Virus record (IMG/VR): IMGVR_UViG_3300025280_000023
Span: 59,550-123,549 of that record
Reading direction: 5' to 3' (one strand)
DNA length: 64,000 nucleotides
DNA from: a virus
Shown: positions 15,763-25,729 of the stretch, in pieces
How positions within the stretch are numbered: the stretch's first letter is position 1
How the letters are laid out: every line of letters starts with the position of its first letter
Translations under genes and position numbers: made by a program
The notes under the pieces: model-generated
The model's input: only the letters and a program-made list of their open reading frames with translations
What the model was told of the DNA's origin: nothing
Database searches by the model: none

Positions 15763-16592
15763 AATTAATTTTAGAAAGCTGGCGTCGATATTTGGCGGAA
15801 GGCCACAAGCCCCCAATGATTAAGTGGCGTGCTGAAGGCGGACAGGTAAGACCTTATGCACTATCGTTTAACAGCACAAAAGCAATTGAAGATGACCAGA
15901 TCAGAGAAGTAAGGCGACTAGCTCAGCAAGGCGAGGTTGAAATGCCGCCTGGCCCACTAACCTACCCGGAAGCTGACCAAATAATCCGCAAATACTATGT
16001 TGATAAAGGTTATGACTCTATTGTTTATCGAAATAGACATAGAGAAACCAAGTCGATACCATCTAGTCAAATTACAGAATATGTTGACTTGAATACTGGA
16101 AAGCATTATGCCAATAAGGACTACGCTGAGTTTTATAACGCTACGAACAGACAAAAAACAGGGCAGGGGCAGGCGGAAGGCGAAAGGGTGGAATATGGTC
16201 CATCATTGGCGCAAGAGTTAGATCCATCCGATCCGGCAGTTGTTGCAGCGAGCGACCCAAAGGGAAAGTATGATTGGGCTGAGCGCATCGAAGATCTAAT
16301 AGGCGACCATCCGGTGAGCCAGGCTTTCCAGGCATCCAGAAAAGCAGGGGAGTTCACAGGCGATGTTCTCAAGTCAATAGAAAGAGGAGAGCCCGCAGTC
16401 AGGCTACCTAGAGAAGAAGCTCCAACTGGCCCCGAAGATATCCCTTGGTGGTTAAAAAGTGTTGACGAGCCGCCAGAGGAACCAAAAGAAAGAATTCCCA
16501 ATTGGATGAAACCGGGTCCTGTACGAGATCCCGAAGAAACCAAAGGCGATCAAGAAAAGAAAAAAGGAATAGAGTTCCCAAAAGATGAATAA
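15759..16592 (+). CDS. Candidate internal protein with ADP-ribosyltransferase-like segment
   Basis: 277 aa from TTG 15759, chosen because MKLILESWRRYLAE matches the capsid-targeting N-termini of neighbours and overlaps the upstream stop; TTG 15744 is the alternative. YALSFNSTKAIEDD followed by GYDSIVYRNRHRETKSIPSSQI (about residues 80-101) resembles the C-terminal strand pattern of ART-fold toxins in phage MuF-type proteins. The C-terminal half is Pro/Glu-rich and probably disordered. Catalytic assignment is tentative. Confidence 0.6.
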   Translation: MKLILESWRRYLAEGHKPPMIKWRAEGGQVRPYALSFNSTKAIEDDQIREVRRLAQQGEVEMPPGPLTYPEADQIIRKYYVDKGYDSIVYRNRHRETKSIPSSQITEYVDLNTGKHYANKDYAEFYNATNRQKTGQGQAEGERVEYGPSLAQELDPSDPAVVAASDPKGKYDWAERIEDLIGDHPVSQAFQASRKAGEFTGDVLKSIERGEPAVRLPREEAPTGPEDIPWWLKSVDEPPEEPKERIPNWMKPGPVRDPEETKGDQEKKKGIEFPKDE

Positions 16593-16599
16593 TATCGAA

Positions 16600-16607
16600 C
16601 TATTTAC
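16600..16607 (+). promoter_or_regulatory. Late-type box CTATTTAC, 3 nt before ATG
   Basis: CTATTTAC-TAT-ATG (ATG at 16611). Confidence 0.5.
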
Positions 16608-16610
16608 TAT

Positions 16611-17051
16611 ATGAAAAAATTACTTAGAGAATGGAAAGAATATACTTCGAAGCTAAACGAGCAGGAGGGGAATATGGAACTGGGTGAGCTTCAAGACGAA
16701 GTGGCACAAAGAGAACTTGAAGATCAAGAATTCACCCAGTCGCTAACCCAGTCAGATCAGCAGCTTGCTGGCCTTAGATCCGATATAGGCCAAGGCATGA
16801 CACAGTTGGCAGGAGTGTCAGATCTCCCGGAAACTGAAGCTATTCCCACCGCCACAACGGAGCCCACCACTGGAACAACTCCTACGAGCACTCTTGGCAC
16901 GCCAAATACGCCGCCAGCCCCCGCAAGTCAGAGCCCCCTCCTAGCGAGCCTTAAAAAGGCTTTCGGGCTTGCTAGAAAACCTGGCGTTAAAGCACAAGAT
17001 ATATTTAAAGCATTTGGAAGTATGGCCCCTAAACGAAAAGACGGCGGCTGA
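16611..17051 (+). CDS. Candidate internal protein, 146 aa
   Basis: The N-terminus MKKLLREWKEYTSKLNE has the capsid-targeting pattern and an L-N-E site. The rest is acidic and helical, then a Thr/Pro linker (ATTEPTTGTTPTSTLGTP) and a basic C-terminus. Resembles small T4 internal proteins in size and charge layout only; no homology recognised. Confidence 0.6.
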   Translation: MKKLLREWKEYTSKLNEQEGNMELGELQDEVAQRELEDQEFTQSLTQSDQQLAGLRSDIGQGMTQLAGVSDLPETEAIPTATTEPTTGTTPTSTLGTPNTPPAPASQSPLLASLKKAFGLARKPGVKAQDIFKAFGSMAPKRKDGG

Positions 17052-17087
17052 ATATAGTTATTTCGGGTAGTTACCTGAGAAAACAAT

Positions 17088-17116
17088 TTGACACTTGATA
17101 AAAATCATACTACTAT
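17088..17116 (+). promoter_or_regulatory. Sigma70-like promoter (TTGACA-17-TACTAT)
   Basis: Consensus -35, 17-bp spacer, good -10. It overlaps a late-type CTATTTAG box at 17113-17120, so the site could serve both classes. Confidence 0.6.
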
Positions 17117-17120
17117 TTAG
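17113..17120 (+). promoter_or_regulatory. Late-type box CTATTTAG
   Basis: Overlaps the sigma70-like -10 box. The leader that follows contains the hairpin at about 17137-17188. Confidence 0.35.
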
Positions 17121-17136
17121 TAGCGTATTAACACTT

Positions 17137-17188
17137 GTAAAAGCCGGCGCGGGCTTCAGTGGGCGATAGACCGCAATCCCGGCTTTTC
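17137..17188 (+). other. Leader hairpin AAAAGCCGG/CCGGCTTTT
   Basis: 9-bp perfect stem enclosing a GC-rich apical region, between the promoter and the gene at 17221. It could be an attenuator or a processed small RNA. Confidence 0.45.
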
Positions 17189-17220
17189 TAGTGACTTTAT
17201 TAAGCAAAGGCAAATAGCGA

Positions 17221-17400
17221 ATGAAGGTTGTTGTACCGAATAAGACCGCAAACAAGATAGACGATCTCTTAAAACAGTTGCACTTATTAAAAGTTGCAGT
17301 TACACAAGAGAAACAAGATAAGCTAGAAAAAAGAATTCTAGACATGCGCAGGGACCTGTTGGTTATCCGAGAAGAAGTTGTCGACGAGTCAAGTAATTAA
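17221..17400 (+). CDS. Small helical protein, 59 aa
   Basis: MKVVVPNKTANKIDDLLKQL..., charged coiled-coil pattern through the C-terminus. Own promoter region upstream. Function unknown. Confidence 0.6.
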   Translation: MKVVVPNKTANKIDDLLKQLHLLKVAVTQEKQDKLEKRILDMRRDLLVIREEVVDESSN

Positions 17401-17411
17401 CAAGGTGTAAT

Positions 17412-17419
17412 CTATATAT
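17412..17419 (+). promoter_or_regulatory. Late-type box CTATATAT, 6 nt before ATG
   Basis: CTATATAT then TGTAAT and the ATG at 17426. Confidence 0.45.
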
Positions 17420-17425
17420 TGTAAT

Positions 17426-17578
17426 ATGGATACCAATTATTGCCAAGACTGCCACTGCGAAAAAATAATGACGTTCTCTGTCCAGAAGAACGAAGCTCCT
17501 CTTGATATGGCAATTGAAGGTCAAGAACCGGAGTACGAAGAAGAGATCGAGCTTTATAAGACTTATGGCGGGGATTAA
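17426..17578 (+). CDS. Small Cys-rich acidic protein, 50 aa
   Basis: MDTNYCQDCHCEKIM has CxxC-H-C, possibly a metal site; the C-terminus is Glu-rich. Function unknown. Confidence 0.55.
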   Translation: MDTNYCQDCHCEKIMTFSVQKNEAPLDMAIEGQEPEYEEEIELYKTYGGD

Positions 17579-17636
17579 GCCTCTATGCAATGGCCTGTAA
17601 GTATTAAATAAAGCTGAACAATCCAGTTTAAAGGGC

Positions 17637-17644
17637 CTATTTAT
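17637..17644 (+). promoter_or_regulatory. Late-type box CTATTTAT, 4 nt before ATG
   Basis: CTATTTAT-TGTG-ATG (ATG 17649); heads the large internal-protein operon. Confidence 0.5.
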
Positions 17645-17648
17645 TGTG

Positions 17649-20576
17649 ATGAAACCAATATTAGAAAATTGGAATAGATTTGTCCATAGGCAATCTAAGT
17701 TGGTGCCTCTCCAAGATAAGCGGAAAAGGCTCTTAAACGAAATCAGCTATAAGAATGCAGAAGCTATCAACGATTGGTTTGGTGGCGATTATAGCAAACT
17801 TGCGCTCAGGAGACTGTTTGATGATAAGCTACGGTATTCTTTTCCTCTTCAAACCCAAGACGAGAGGTACCTGCTTAGAGCGATCAAATATCTCATAGAC
17901 GACAATTGGATGCCACCTGAAAACGAAGACGACGCTTCTTGGGCGAAAAGGCGCTTCTCTACTAAAGTTGTCAAGCAAAAGCTTCGAAAGCTCGATACCG
18001 GAGAAGAGTATGAGGTCGATGTTGAAGTTCCTGATTTAAAATTAGAGCGTTCCGTTGAGCGTGAGATCCCGAAAGGCCCCAGGGCAGGCGAGATTGTTAA
18101 GAGCAAGGAGGTTGCCAGCTTTGCAAAGGCGATGGCAAAGGCGGGCGTTCCAAAGCCATTGATGCAATGGTGGGAGCGAGCCCAAGGTCACTATACTAAA
18201 AACAGTGGCTGGAAGGCCATTGAAGACGCATTTATTAGCGGCGGCGGCAATGCTGGAATTGAATATTCTGTTGTTGTATCTCGTCATCCCATGGATGTTT
18301 TGAGAATGAGTGACATTGGAAATATTAAATCGTGTCATAGCGAAGGCGCGAGTTATTTCCAATGTGCCGTTGCCGAGTCAAGAGGGCATGGCGCTGTCGT
18401 ATATCTTATTCCCACGGATGAGCTAAAGGAGTTCTTGCGTGTTAAAGGCGAGGATGAGGAGATGTATGGTAGCGATGTAGACATGGCAAGCAGCGAGGAG
18501 ACGGAGTATAAGAAGCTGTCTGATTTTGATGATCAAGAGATCTTTAGAGACTCCGCTAGAGGAGTTGATGGTATCGTTGCCAAAGCAAGAGTTCGTCTAA
18601 GGCGTCTTGAGCTTGAAGGTGGCTACATGGCTAAAGAGTTTGCTATTCCGGAGCTTGCGACATATGGATCGCACCCCGCTGGCTTTGTTCAGGCCGTTTC
18701 AAAGGATACATGGGAAAGGCAAAAGGATCTCTTTGTAGCCAAAAGTGGACGCCTTCATTTGCCGAGCGATGACGAACTAAAGATAACAGGCGGAACCTAC
18801 AGAGATACAACTCCCGCTAGAATGTTAAACAACTTCTTTTCAGCGTCTGGAGAAAAGGTAGACAAATATCACGGCTTTATTGAAACAGAAGGTGGTGAAG
18901 AAGAACTAGAGAACCTATGGGAGATGTATGAAACAGAAATAGAAGAGCATAATGCTAGAGCTAGCAATGAATTAGAACACGCCTGGTTCCATGGGGAAGT
19001 AGATGGGCATGATGAGCCCTACGTAACCGTTTCTGCCGGTATGTCTATTACTGTTCCCTTGTCCTGGGAGGGCGCTATCGATGTTTCGGGAGGCGCACAA
19101 GCCGCCACCAAGGGTGATGTCCACGGGCAAGAGAAGTGGGTTCCTAACGACCAGTATAACTTAATACCCAACACACATGGGGATTACAAGGCGTCAGGAG
19201 CATTTGAGTCGCTTATTAAAGACATATCTGACTACCCGGAATCAATGGAGTGGAGTATTGGCTCTGGAACAGAGACGCCATGGGAAATAGAATTCCAATT
19301 GTATTATAATTGTGACGATTGCTACAATCCGGACAACGCCGGTTATTTTTTAGATTATATCCGCGATGATATTGACAAAAAACATGACGTAATCAAAGAA
19401 AAGATTCGCAAGGTCCTCATAGAAAATGGCTACATGCCTGCCGGCTACTTCGATGAATTGGAAAAAGAAGAAGAGAACAGAGAAGAGGGCACTATTAGAT
19501 TTGAAAACTTTGCCTTCATGGGTGATGAAAACAAGGATGGCACAATTGAGTTTATTTTAAGATATGCCGAACATGACCAGACTGAGAGTTTTTTACCCAC
19601 CGGATTAAGAATCCCATTGGTCCTGGCCAGGTCTGCTCCCGGCGAGCCCCCGATATACGATTCTCTAGCCCTAATGAGGGCTGGCCTTGGAACTAAAAAA
19701 GTTCAATTAAGAAGCGCTTATAGCGCGATTGCGCTTTCTCCACTTGCAGAATCCGAAGTAAACAAAAGATTGGCATCTCTAGAAAAGGCGGCCAATGAAC
19801 ATATTAGCAGGCAATTTCACCTGGATCTCGGTGACGGCTGGGAGCCCAAAGTATTCTCCGGCGTTGAAAATCTTAATCGTGCCGTGTTCTCAGTTTATTT
19901 TATGAACCAAAGCTGGCGTGGTTCGCCCACACCTAGTGAAGAAAGAGAAATCGGTTTTAATTTAAGAATTCAAATCCGATCTACCGACACTAAAGAAGAG
20001 ATTAATATTGCTTTAGAATATATTAGCTTTATTGATAGACACGTAGAAGAAATTAAAAGAACAGTAGCCGATGTCTTTAGCACTATTATGGAGTCCAAAG
20101 CTAAAGAAGTAGAAAAAGAAGAAAGGGAGTTCTTTGACGGCACCACAGCGAAAGGACTTATCATGCAAATATACCGCTCCAACGCCACCCTAATGAATAC
20201 TGACGAAGGTAAAGGCCGGGTCAAGATCGCTAAGTGGGTCGCTGAAAACTGGAGTACGATGAGCGATGATCAGAAGCGCATTTCAATTAATCAATATTTG
20301 GTTCCGATTGTGAACCGTAGTTACGGTGATAATTACGGGATCAACTTGTCTAGTCGAGCAAGTGATGAGCCGACCACCCCCTCGTTTTTTAGTGGATATC
20401 TTCCAGTGGGCCATGGACCCTGGGCTGGAACTGACTATAAGACCACCGAAATACCCTCCTGGGACGAAGATGAGGACATTGAGCAGGGTAGGGGCCTAGG
20501 CAAGGTGTTTGAATGCGTTCTAGGCCCCAAAACGGGCCTTATACGGTTAAGATTTAAGAGGGCTTTATTAGGATGA
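17649..20576 (+). CDS. Giant candidate internal (injected) protein, 975 aa
   Basis: Start MKPILENWNRFVHRQ (ATG 17649) belongs to the LENW class; the first matching cleavage site is LLNE near residue 36. Core motifs VVSRHPMDVLRMSDIG, KSCHSEG, YFQCAVAESRGHGAVVYLI, then IFRDSARGVDGI and KARVRLRRL, are shared with the 734-aa protein at 7155-9359. C-terminal parts are long, acidic and differ between the two, as in modular effectors. It heads an overlapping run (20573, 22489, 22703...) and probably acts in the host after injection; the reaction is unknown. Confidence 0.72.
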   Translation: MKPILENWNRFVHRQSKLVPLQDKRKRLLNEISYKNAEAINDWFGGDYSKLALRRLFDDKLRYSFPLQTQDERYLLRAIKYLIDDNWMPPENEDDASWAKRRFSTKVVKQKLRKLDTGEEYEVDVEVPDLKLERSVEREIPKGPRAGEIVKSKEVASFAKAMAKAGVPKPLMQWWERAQGHYTKNSGWKAIEDAFISGGGNAGIEYSVVVSRHPMDVLRMSDIGNIKSCHSEGASYFQCAVAESRGHGAVVYLIPTDELKEFLRVKGEDEEMYGSDVDMASSEETEYKKLSDFDDQEIFRDSARGVDGIVAKARVRLRRLELEGGYMAKEFAIPELATYGSHPAGFVQAVSKDTWERQKDLFVAKSGRLHLPSDDELKITGGTYRDTTPARMLNNFFSASGEKVDKYHGFIETEGGEEELENLWEMYETEIEEHNARASNELEHAWFHGEVDGHDEPYVTVSAGMSITVPLSWEGAIDVSGGAQAATKGDVHGQEKWVPNDQYNLIPNTHGDYKASGAFESLIKDISDYPESMEWSIGSGTETPWEIEFQLYYNCDDCYNPDNAGYFLDYIRDDIDKKHDVIKEKIRKVLIENGYMPAGYFDELEKEEENREEGTIRFENFAFMGDENKDGTIEFILRYAEHDQTESFLPTGLRIPLVLARSAPGEPPIYDSLALMRAGLGTKKVQLRSAYSAIALSPLAESEVNKRLASLEKAANEHISRQFHLDLGDGWEPKVFSGVENLNRAVFSVYFMNQSWRGSPTPSEEREIGFNLRIQIRSTDTKEEINIALEYISFIDRHVEEIKRTVADVFSTIMESKAKEVEKEEREFFDGTTAKGLIMQIYRSNATLMNTDEGKGRVKIAKWVAENWSTMSDDQKRISINQYLVPIVNRSYGDNYGINLSSRASDEPTTPSFFSGYLPVGHGPWAGTDYKTTEIPSWDEDEDIEQGRGLGKVFECVLGPKTGLIRLRFKRALLG

Positions 20577-22492
20577 AAATAAAAATCACAAACAAAAACC
20601 AAATGCTGACTGAAGCCAAAGGCGATCCAAAGTTGCCAATTATCGGGTATAGAAGAGATGCCAAAGGTAATATAATTCCAGTTCGTGCCTCCTGGGAAGG
20701 CCTTAAGCAGCGCAGAAACCCTCTCTTCAAAGGAACTCCCCTTGGCAAAAAGGGAATGATTTCAAGAAGTGAGGCGGGTGGGGTGCTGCGTGGGGTGGAC
20801 CCAAACATCACATGGCTAGAATATATGAATAAGGATGTGTCCAGAGGCTACCCGCAGTCTGCCGTCTATGATTTAAAGCTTCCATGGAAGAGATCAGAGC
20901 AGCTTCGCGCTGCCGGCGATATGGCCAGAGATGTATTTTTCGCAGCTAAACAAAATGTCCTCGCAAGAATGAAAATGATGGCAGACCAATATGGTGCCGA
21001 GCGAGCACTTGAGATGATTGGTGTAAAAAAAGCGGAGGTGCGCAACCTCCGGCCCGTCGAGGCTCCAGGCCTGAAAGCAGTAAACGTCAGGTTACACCGG
21101 ACTCCTCAGGGCCCCGAACGCGCCAAAGCAATTGCCGCAGTGGGATACGATGCACCGGTTATGAAGAGATTTTACGCGCCGCTGGTTATAGAAAACCATG
21201 CTATACCTAGAGAAAACTGGGCTCTCTTGATCAGTGACGAGTTTGAAAATCTCTTTGGGCAACTATACGTTACCGGAAAATATGAACAGGTAACGTATGA
21301 ACCAAAACAGAAGTACGAAACCGTGACTACGAGAACTCCCGGTAGGGACGGAAGGATGGTCGTTGGAACAAAAAATGTAAGTCGAGATGTAAACGAGCTT
21401 GGTAAGTACGAGACCAGAACCGTAGATGCATTTGAGCTTTTGGAACCGAGGACGGGACGGGAAATAGACCAATATGAAAAGACTGGCCAGTGGCCAAAAG
21501 CAAGGCCAGGGCAAAAAAAGTCCCCGCGACAAAGGCTTAGCAGATTCGGGCTCCATCGAGCATTATGGGATTTGGCACCGGTATACGGGGTGCGCGCTGA
21601 CTCACTTGTAAACGCTCGCACAAAAGCAGTACAGCTAGCTCAGGTAGCCGCAGCTAAAACTAATACTAGAAAGTTCGGTTTGGTTAATCGCCTTGAACAC
21701 GATTCTAGTCTTGCACAAGAGGCTGCCGAACACTTAGAATTCTTAAAAAATACTGCTCCACCGGGCATGACCATGGAAGAGTGGGACAAGGAGTTCAGGG
21801 GGGTCCTGGCGGAGCTTGACGACGAATTAGCGCGTCCCGACTTGTCTCCAAAACAGAAGGCTCAAGTTGAGCTAGACCTCCAGGATATGAAAGCTCGCTT
21901 GCGAGGCCTACCGCATAAGCCAGATGTAGCGGCCACATATCCTGCCTCTGGATCTCCCCGAGTAAAGATGGGCTCTATTAAGCCAGCGATAAAAGTAGGT
22001 GCGGTAGGGGCAGTGGTTGCGACAATTTTATCCATACCTGACGTTGCGTATGCCTACGAATCAAATGGGTCACGGGCGGCCTTCGATAAAGCAATTGAGA
22101 TTCTACCAAGTGTTGTAGACCCAACTGGTTTTTATGATGTGGTCGTTGGACTACATACAATACTTTCCTCACCGGATCCCAAGAAAACATCAGAGATATA
22201 CGGCAAAGCAATTGGCCAAGGCCTTGGCGCATACCCGGAAAAGTTCCCAGGAGGGACAGATATAACCGGAGAACAACTGCCGCAGTTGCAGCTTCCGCTA
22301 GGTGAAAAACCGGAGACTCGTGAGGATCTTAAAACGCAGATAGATCTTGGAAAGACCTATGAGCCTCATGGCAATATACCGGAGCCTTCCAAAAGAACCT
22401 CGTCTCCTATACCAAAGGCCCACCGGCCCCTATATCAACAAGACCCAAGAACAAAGGAATGGATCGTAGATCCAGAGAGTTTAGAAAAATGA
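20573..22492 (+). CDS. Candidate internal protein, 639 aa
   Basis: ATGA overlap with the previous gene. N-terminus MKIKITNKNQMLTE matches the second targeting class. The body is basic and Pro/Arg-rich. A hydrophobic segment (IKVGAVGAVVATILSIPDVAYA, about residues 476-497) could be a membrane-inserting helix, which would suit a protein that helps DNA or proteins cross the inner membrane during ejection. No family recognised. Confidence 0.62.
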   Translation: MKIKITNKNQMLTEAKGDPKLPIIGYRRDAKGNIIPVRASWEGLKQRRNPLFKGTPLGKKGMISRSEAGGVLRGVDPNITWLEYMNKDVSRGYPQSAVYDLKLPWKRSEQLRAAGDMARDVFFAAKQNVLARMKMMADQYGAERALEMIGVKKAEVRNLRPVEAPGLKAVNVRLHRTPQGPERAKAIAAVGYDAPVMKRFYAPLVIENHAIPRENWALLISDEFENLFGQLYVTGKYEQVTYEPKQKYETVTTRTPGRDGRMVVGTKNVSRDVNELGKYETRTVDAFELLEPRTGREIDQYEKTGQWPKARPGQKKSPRQRLSRFGLHRALWDLAPVYGVRADSLVNARTKAVQLAQVAAAKTNTRKFGLVNRLEHDSSLAQEAAEHLEFLKNTAPPGMTMEEWDKEFRGVLAELDDELARPDLSPKQKAQVELDLQDMKARLRGLPHKPDVAATYPASGSPRVKMGSIKPAIKVGAVGAVVATILSIPDVAYAYESNGSRAAFDKAIEILPSVVDPTGFYDVVVGLHTILSSPDPKKTSEIYGKAIGQGLGAYPEKFPGGTDITGEQLPQLQLPLGEKPETREDLKTQIDLGKTYEPHGNIPEPSKRTSSPIPKAHRPLYQQDPRTKEWIVDPESLEK

Positions 22493-22710
22493 AGCATTTA
22501 AAAGAAAATAATGAAACGTACTTCAGTCATCTTAAATTCGCTTTAAGTATTGGAACAAGCCTGATGATAAGAGGAGCACTTCTTATTCTTCATGCCTTTC
22601 TGCCCATGGTAACGATTCCAAAAAAATGGAGTCTTGACGACACCCTGAGAACAGTATATCGGTGGTCTGTTTATGCCAACAAAAGAAAGAAGGGGACCTT
22701 GAATGAATAG
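22489..22710 (+). CDS. Small membrane protein, DUF6356-like, 73 aa
   Basis: ATG overlaps the previous TGA. NETYFSHLKFALSIG followed by LMIRGALLILHAFLP resembles the ETYxxHxxFAxxxG...HAFxP pattern of DUF6356 proteins. One or two membrane helices. Overlaps the next start by 8 nt. Confidence 0.6.
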   Translation: MKHLKENNETYFSHLKFALSIGTSLMIRGALLILHAFLPMVTIPKKWSLDDTLRTVYRWSVYANKRKKGTLNE

Positions 22711-24838
22711 CGGTTGGAAAAGCTTCATCAACGAAGCAAAGCAAGATAAGAAATTTATAAAGAAATTTAATATTACTGTCTTGCAAAAGAATACGCCGAT
22801 GCCCGCAGAGGCAAACCCCAGGGAATACCATCAGCAGATCGCCCAGCAGGCAGAAGAAGGGCCAATGTTCAGTAAGGATATTCTTGAGATCATTGAAAAC
22901 TTAGAAGACAGATTCTTTCCAAGAGAGAACAGAAAAGTATACACAAAGTGGCTTGCAAATATTGTTCGAGAACACCACGGAAGGGTAGGAGGATACCTTC
23001 ACTACATGAAAGGACCGGAGGGTCTTCCCTATATAGTTGATTTTCTTAATGGAACCAGGGAATCAACGGAACCACTGTGGTCCCTGAATTGGGGCGGCAT
23101 GAAGGCCGCCGCTGAAGACTGGCACGAACAGTTTAAAGGAGTCGAGGATACCGGGCATTTTGAAAGCAAGAACGTTCTTCATGACTTTGGAAATGGGTAT
23201 ACAATAGTTGATGTGCCATCCGAAGACCTAGCGGCGGAAGGCAATAAGATGGGGCATTGTGTTGGTGGCTATTGTCCCGAGGTCGAGAAAGGCAAAATCA
23301 AGATCTACTCTCTTAGGGATCGCAATAACAATCCGCATGTGACAATAGAGTACTCTCTTGAGGGCGATGGGATTTATCAAATTAAAGGTAAGGAGAACAA
23401 AGCTCCTCATGAAAAATATGCTAAAATGATTTATCCATGGATTATTGAAAATTTTACCGCCGAGGAATACGCCGAAAGTGATGACTTTATAGCAATAATA
23501 CCCACAGAAGAAATCAAGTCCTTTATGAGGTCCGGGAAGCTGTCGCTGCCACGGGTTGCACGGATGGCGAGACAGGATGATGAATTAAATTCTTTGATTG
23601 TTGACACAATGATCAAACTTAAGCCCGTCGTCCAGGATAATACGCTTAAGCAGACTATAACGAATCTAAGATATAACAGTTCTTTTGACGACAAGCACCT
23701 TCTTAAACTTGTTGATACTATTGATGAAACAAAGGCTGATAAGAAGGATCTATTCATACTTAGATTGGCCGATTGGCCGTCACTACCTATGGATGTTTTA
23801 CTAAGGCTTTTTGAGAAAACAAAACATTATAGTGAATCTGGGCTTGGCGGCCCGAGCCGCCAGGGGCACGACTTATGGCGCACAATGATTAAAAACCTTT
23901 CAGAACGTAGTGACGCTCCGCCAGAATATTTGGAACAGATTTATGATATCGTACATCAGTTGCCTAATAATGCCTTTGGAAGCCGAGTAAGAGACAGGCT
24001 ACTAAAAAACGAAACCACCCCCGACAGCGTGATTAAAAAACACTTAAGCCAGTTTATTGTAGGAAAAAAACTATTATACCATGCCGACTGGAACGACTGG
24101 CGGGGTATGGACAGTGAAAAGCGCACCGACTTATATGATAAGGGGGACCGAGCAGAGCGCACGTATCGTAGCTTATCTTCTAGAGAAAATACGGATCCGA
24201 GGGTGCTGGACTTGCTGCTAGTGACTGCGTTAGAGAAAGACAGGGCGTTAGACGACTTTTTTAAAAAGGAAAAAGAAGAGCTTGGTGACGCTAGGATAGT
24301 GCAAGGCTCCCCATTGAGTATTGCCCTCCGGGAAAAAACCCGCAGCGCCGCTCAGTGGAAGATCGAGCTGTTTCGGAATCCCTCTCTCTCGGAGGCGAAC
24401 AGGAAGATCTTAACTAATAATTTAGCCCCTTACGAAATTCAACTATTGGCTGGCTCCCTAGAAAGCTTCAAAGTGTCAGAAGATACGGCTGTCCGACTAT
24501 TGGAAAAATCGCTCTCCGATTATATTGAATATTCTAAAGAGCTTGCAAATGCACGCACTAGAAAAGACCGTGTAGGAGAAAAGTTATCCAATTACAACTT
24601 GGGCGCGTTGGAGAGGGTTTTACAAGATATCCTCAACAGAAAAACCAGCAGGAAAAAAACAGAAGAATTCAATGATAAATTGTTGGCTGTGTCGTTAGAC
24701 GACTCCCTGTGGGGTAGAGATCCAAACCACCGCGACATAAAAAGGCAGAGGAGGATTTTAAAGTCGTTCTATAATAAAAACAAAAACAATATAGAAAATT
24801 TTAGAAACCACTATTGGCCTGAAGAACAAGAAAAGTAA
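22703..24838 (+). CDS. Candidate internal protein with PcfJ-like domain, 711 aa
   Basis: N-terminus MNSGWKSFINE ends in the I-N-E site typical of T4 prohead-protease substrates. Residues about 170-240 carry DLAAEGNKMGHCVGGY, then KIKIYSLRDRNNNPHVTIEY, the signature of the PcfJ-like family (conjugative elements and phages; biochemical role unknown). The C-terminal 450 residues look like helical repeats (TTPDSVIKKHL type). The Cys-His pair may be catalytic. Confidence 0.7.
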   Translation: MNSGWKSFINEAKQDKKFIKKFNITVLQKNTPMPAEANPREYHQQIAQQAEEGPMFSKDILEIIENLEDRFFPRENRKVYTKWLANIVREHHGRVGGYLHYMKGPEGLPYIVDFLNGTRESTEPLWSLNWGGMKAAAEDWHEQFKGVEDTGHFESKNVLHDFGNGYTIVDVPSEDLAAEGNKMGHCVGGYCPEVEKGKIKIYSLRDRNNNPHVTIEYSLEGDGIYQIKGKENKAPHEKYAKMIYPWIIENFTAEEYAESDDFIAIIPTEEIKSFMRSGKLSLPRVARMARQDDELNSLIVDTMIKLKPVVQDNTLKQTITNLRYNSSFDDKHLLKLVDTIDETKADKKDLFILRLADWPSLPMDVLLRLFEKTKHYSESGLGGPSRQGHDLWRTMIKNLSERSDAPPEYLEQIYDIVHQLPNNAFGSRVRDRLLKNETTPDSVIKKHLSQFIVGKKLLYHADWNDWRGMDSEKRTDLYDKGDRAERTYRSLSSRENTDPRVLDLLLVTALEKDRALDDFFKKEKEELGDARIVQGSPLSIALREKTRSAAQWKIELFRNPSLSEANRKILTNNLAPYEIQLLAGSLESFKVSEDTAVRLLEKSLSDYIEYSKELANARTRKDRVGEKLSNYNLGALERVLQDILNRKTSRKKTEEFNDKLLAVSLDDSLWGRDPNHRDIKRQRRILKSFYNKNKNNIENFRNHYWPEEQEK

Positions 24839-24840
24839 CA

Positions 24841-25437
24841 ATGAAGATAACATTGAATAAAAAGAACAGATCCCTATTAACCGAAGAGACCGAGGTACTC
24901 TGGGGATACAAAATACCCTCGCATAAAAAAACATTCATCTCTTCCGAACCCTACAAGGGATTTAGAGACATGGAGCAAGAGAAAAACCCATTTACTTCCG
25001 AAAGCAACAACAAACCCAGGGGCCTGTGGTATGCATGCGGAGATGACTGGGTGTCGTGGTTGCGATATTCGGGGATGGCGTCTTGGGTAGACGACGCCCA
25101 CTACCTGTATGAAATAATTCCCGGAGATGATATCCTAAAGATCTCGTCGGGACTAGGTTTGAGGTGGCTTGTAAAAAACTTCCAAGACCAGAATTATTCC
25201 GGGTGGAGGAAGCTCAATTGGAAAAAACTCCAGGACGCTGGTTATACCGGAATAGAAATCTGCCCTTATAGCAAAGAATGGGAGTTCCAAGAGATCGATG
25301 GCAAGAACAGAATGATTCCTGGTCTCTGGTTTGGCGACTGGGATGTGGCCTCTGGGTGCATTTGGGATAAAAGAGGTATAAAAGACATCAAACTACTTAA
25401 GGCAAGGGGCGAGTTTCCAGATGAAGCTGATGATTGA
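24841..25437 (+). CDS. Candidate internal effector, possible ART-fold, 198 aa
   Basis: N-terminus MKITLNKKNRSLLTE. PRGLWYACGDDWVSWLRY and YLYEIIPGDDILKISS, then YTGIEICPY, give a strand order resembling ADP-ribosyltransferase-like proteins; the NAD-binding residues cannot be confirmed by eye. Overlaps the next gene by 17 nt. Confidence 0.55.
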   Translation: MKITLNKKNRSLLTEETEVLWGYKIPSHKKTFISSEPYKGFRDMEQEKNPFTSESNNKPRGLWYACGDDWVSWLRYSGMASWVDDAHYLYEIIPGDDILKISSGLGLRWLVKNFQDQNYSGWRKLNWKKLQDAGYTGIEICPYSKEWEFQEIDGKNRMIPGLWFGDWDVASGCIWDKRGIKDIKLLKARGEFPDEADD

Positions 25438-25729
25438 AAAATGGAGAAAGCACATAGTGGAACTAACACAGTTTGAAATATCGGACTACACGGATCCAGA
25501 GTCTGAAGTTAATCTTTTTAAGAACAGGCTGGGAACCGCTCAGCGCCTTGGCAAGGTCTTGGTAATGCAAAATAACATGAAAGAGAGTTTCAAAGTACTT
25601 TATAAGGCCCCATATTGGCTAATAATACGCAATGGACAGTTAGCTGAAACACTAAAGGACGTTCCAGATGTGGTTGATTATCTGGCCGGTGAACATGTTC
25701 TTTTCGACACAGTGGAAATTATAGAATGA
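25421..25729 (+). CDS. Candidate internal protein, 102 aa
   Basis: N-terminus MKLMIEKWRKHIVELTQFE has the targeting pattern. The short alpha/beta body is not recognised. ATGA overlap with the SGNH gene. Confidence 0.58.
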   Translation: MKLMIEKWRKHIVELTQFEISDYTDPESEVNLFKNRLGTAQRLGKVLVMQNNMKESFKVLYKAPYWLIIRNGQLAETLKDVPDVVDYLAGEHVLFDTVEIIE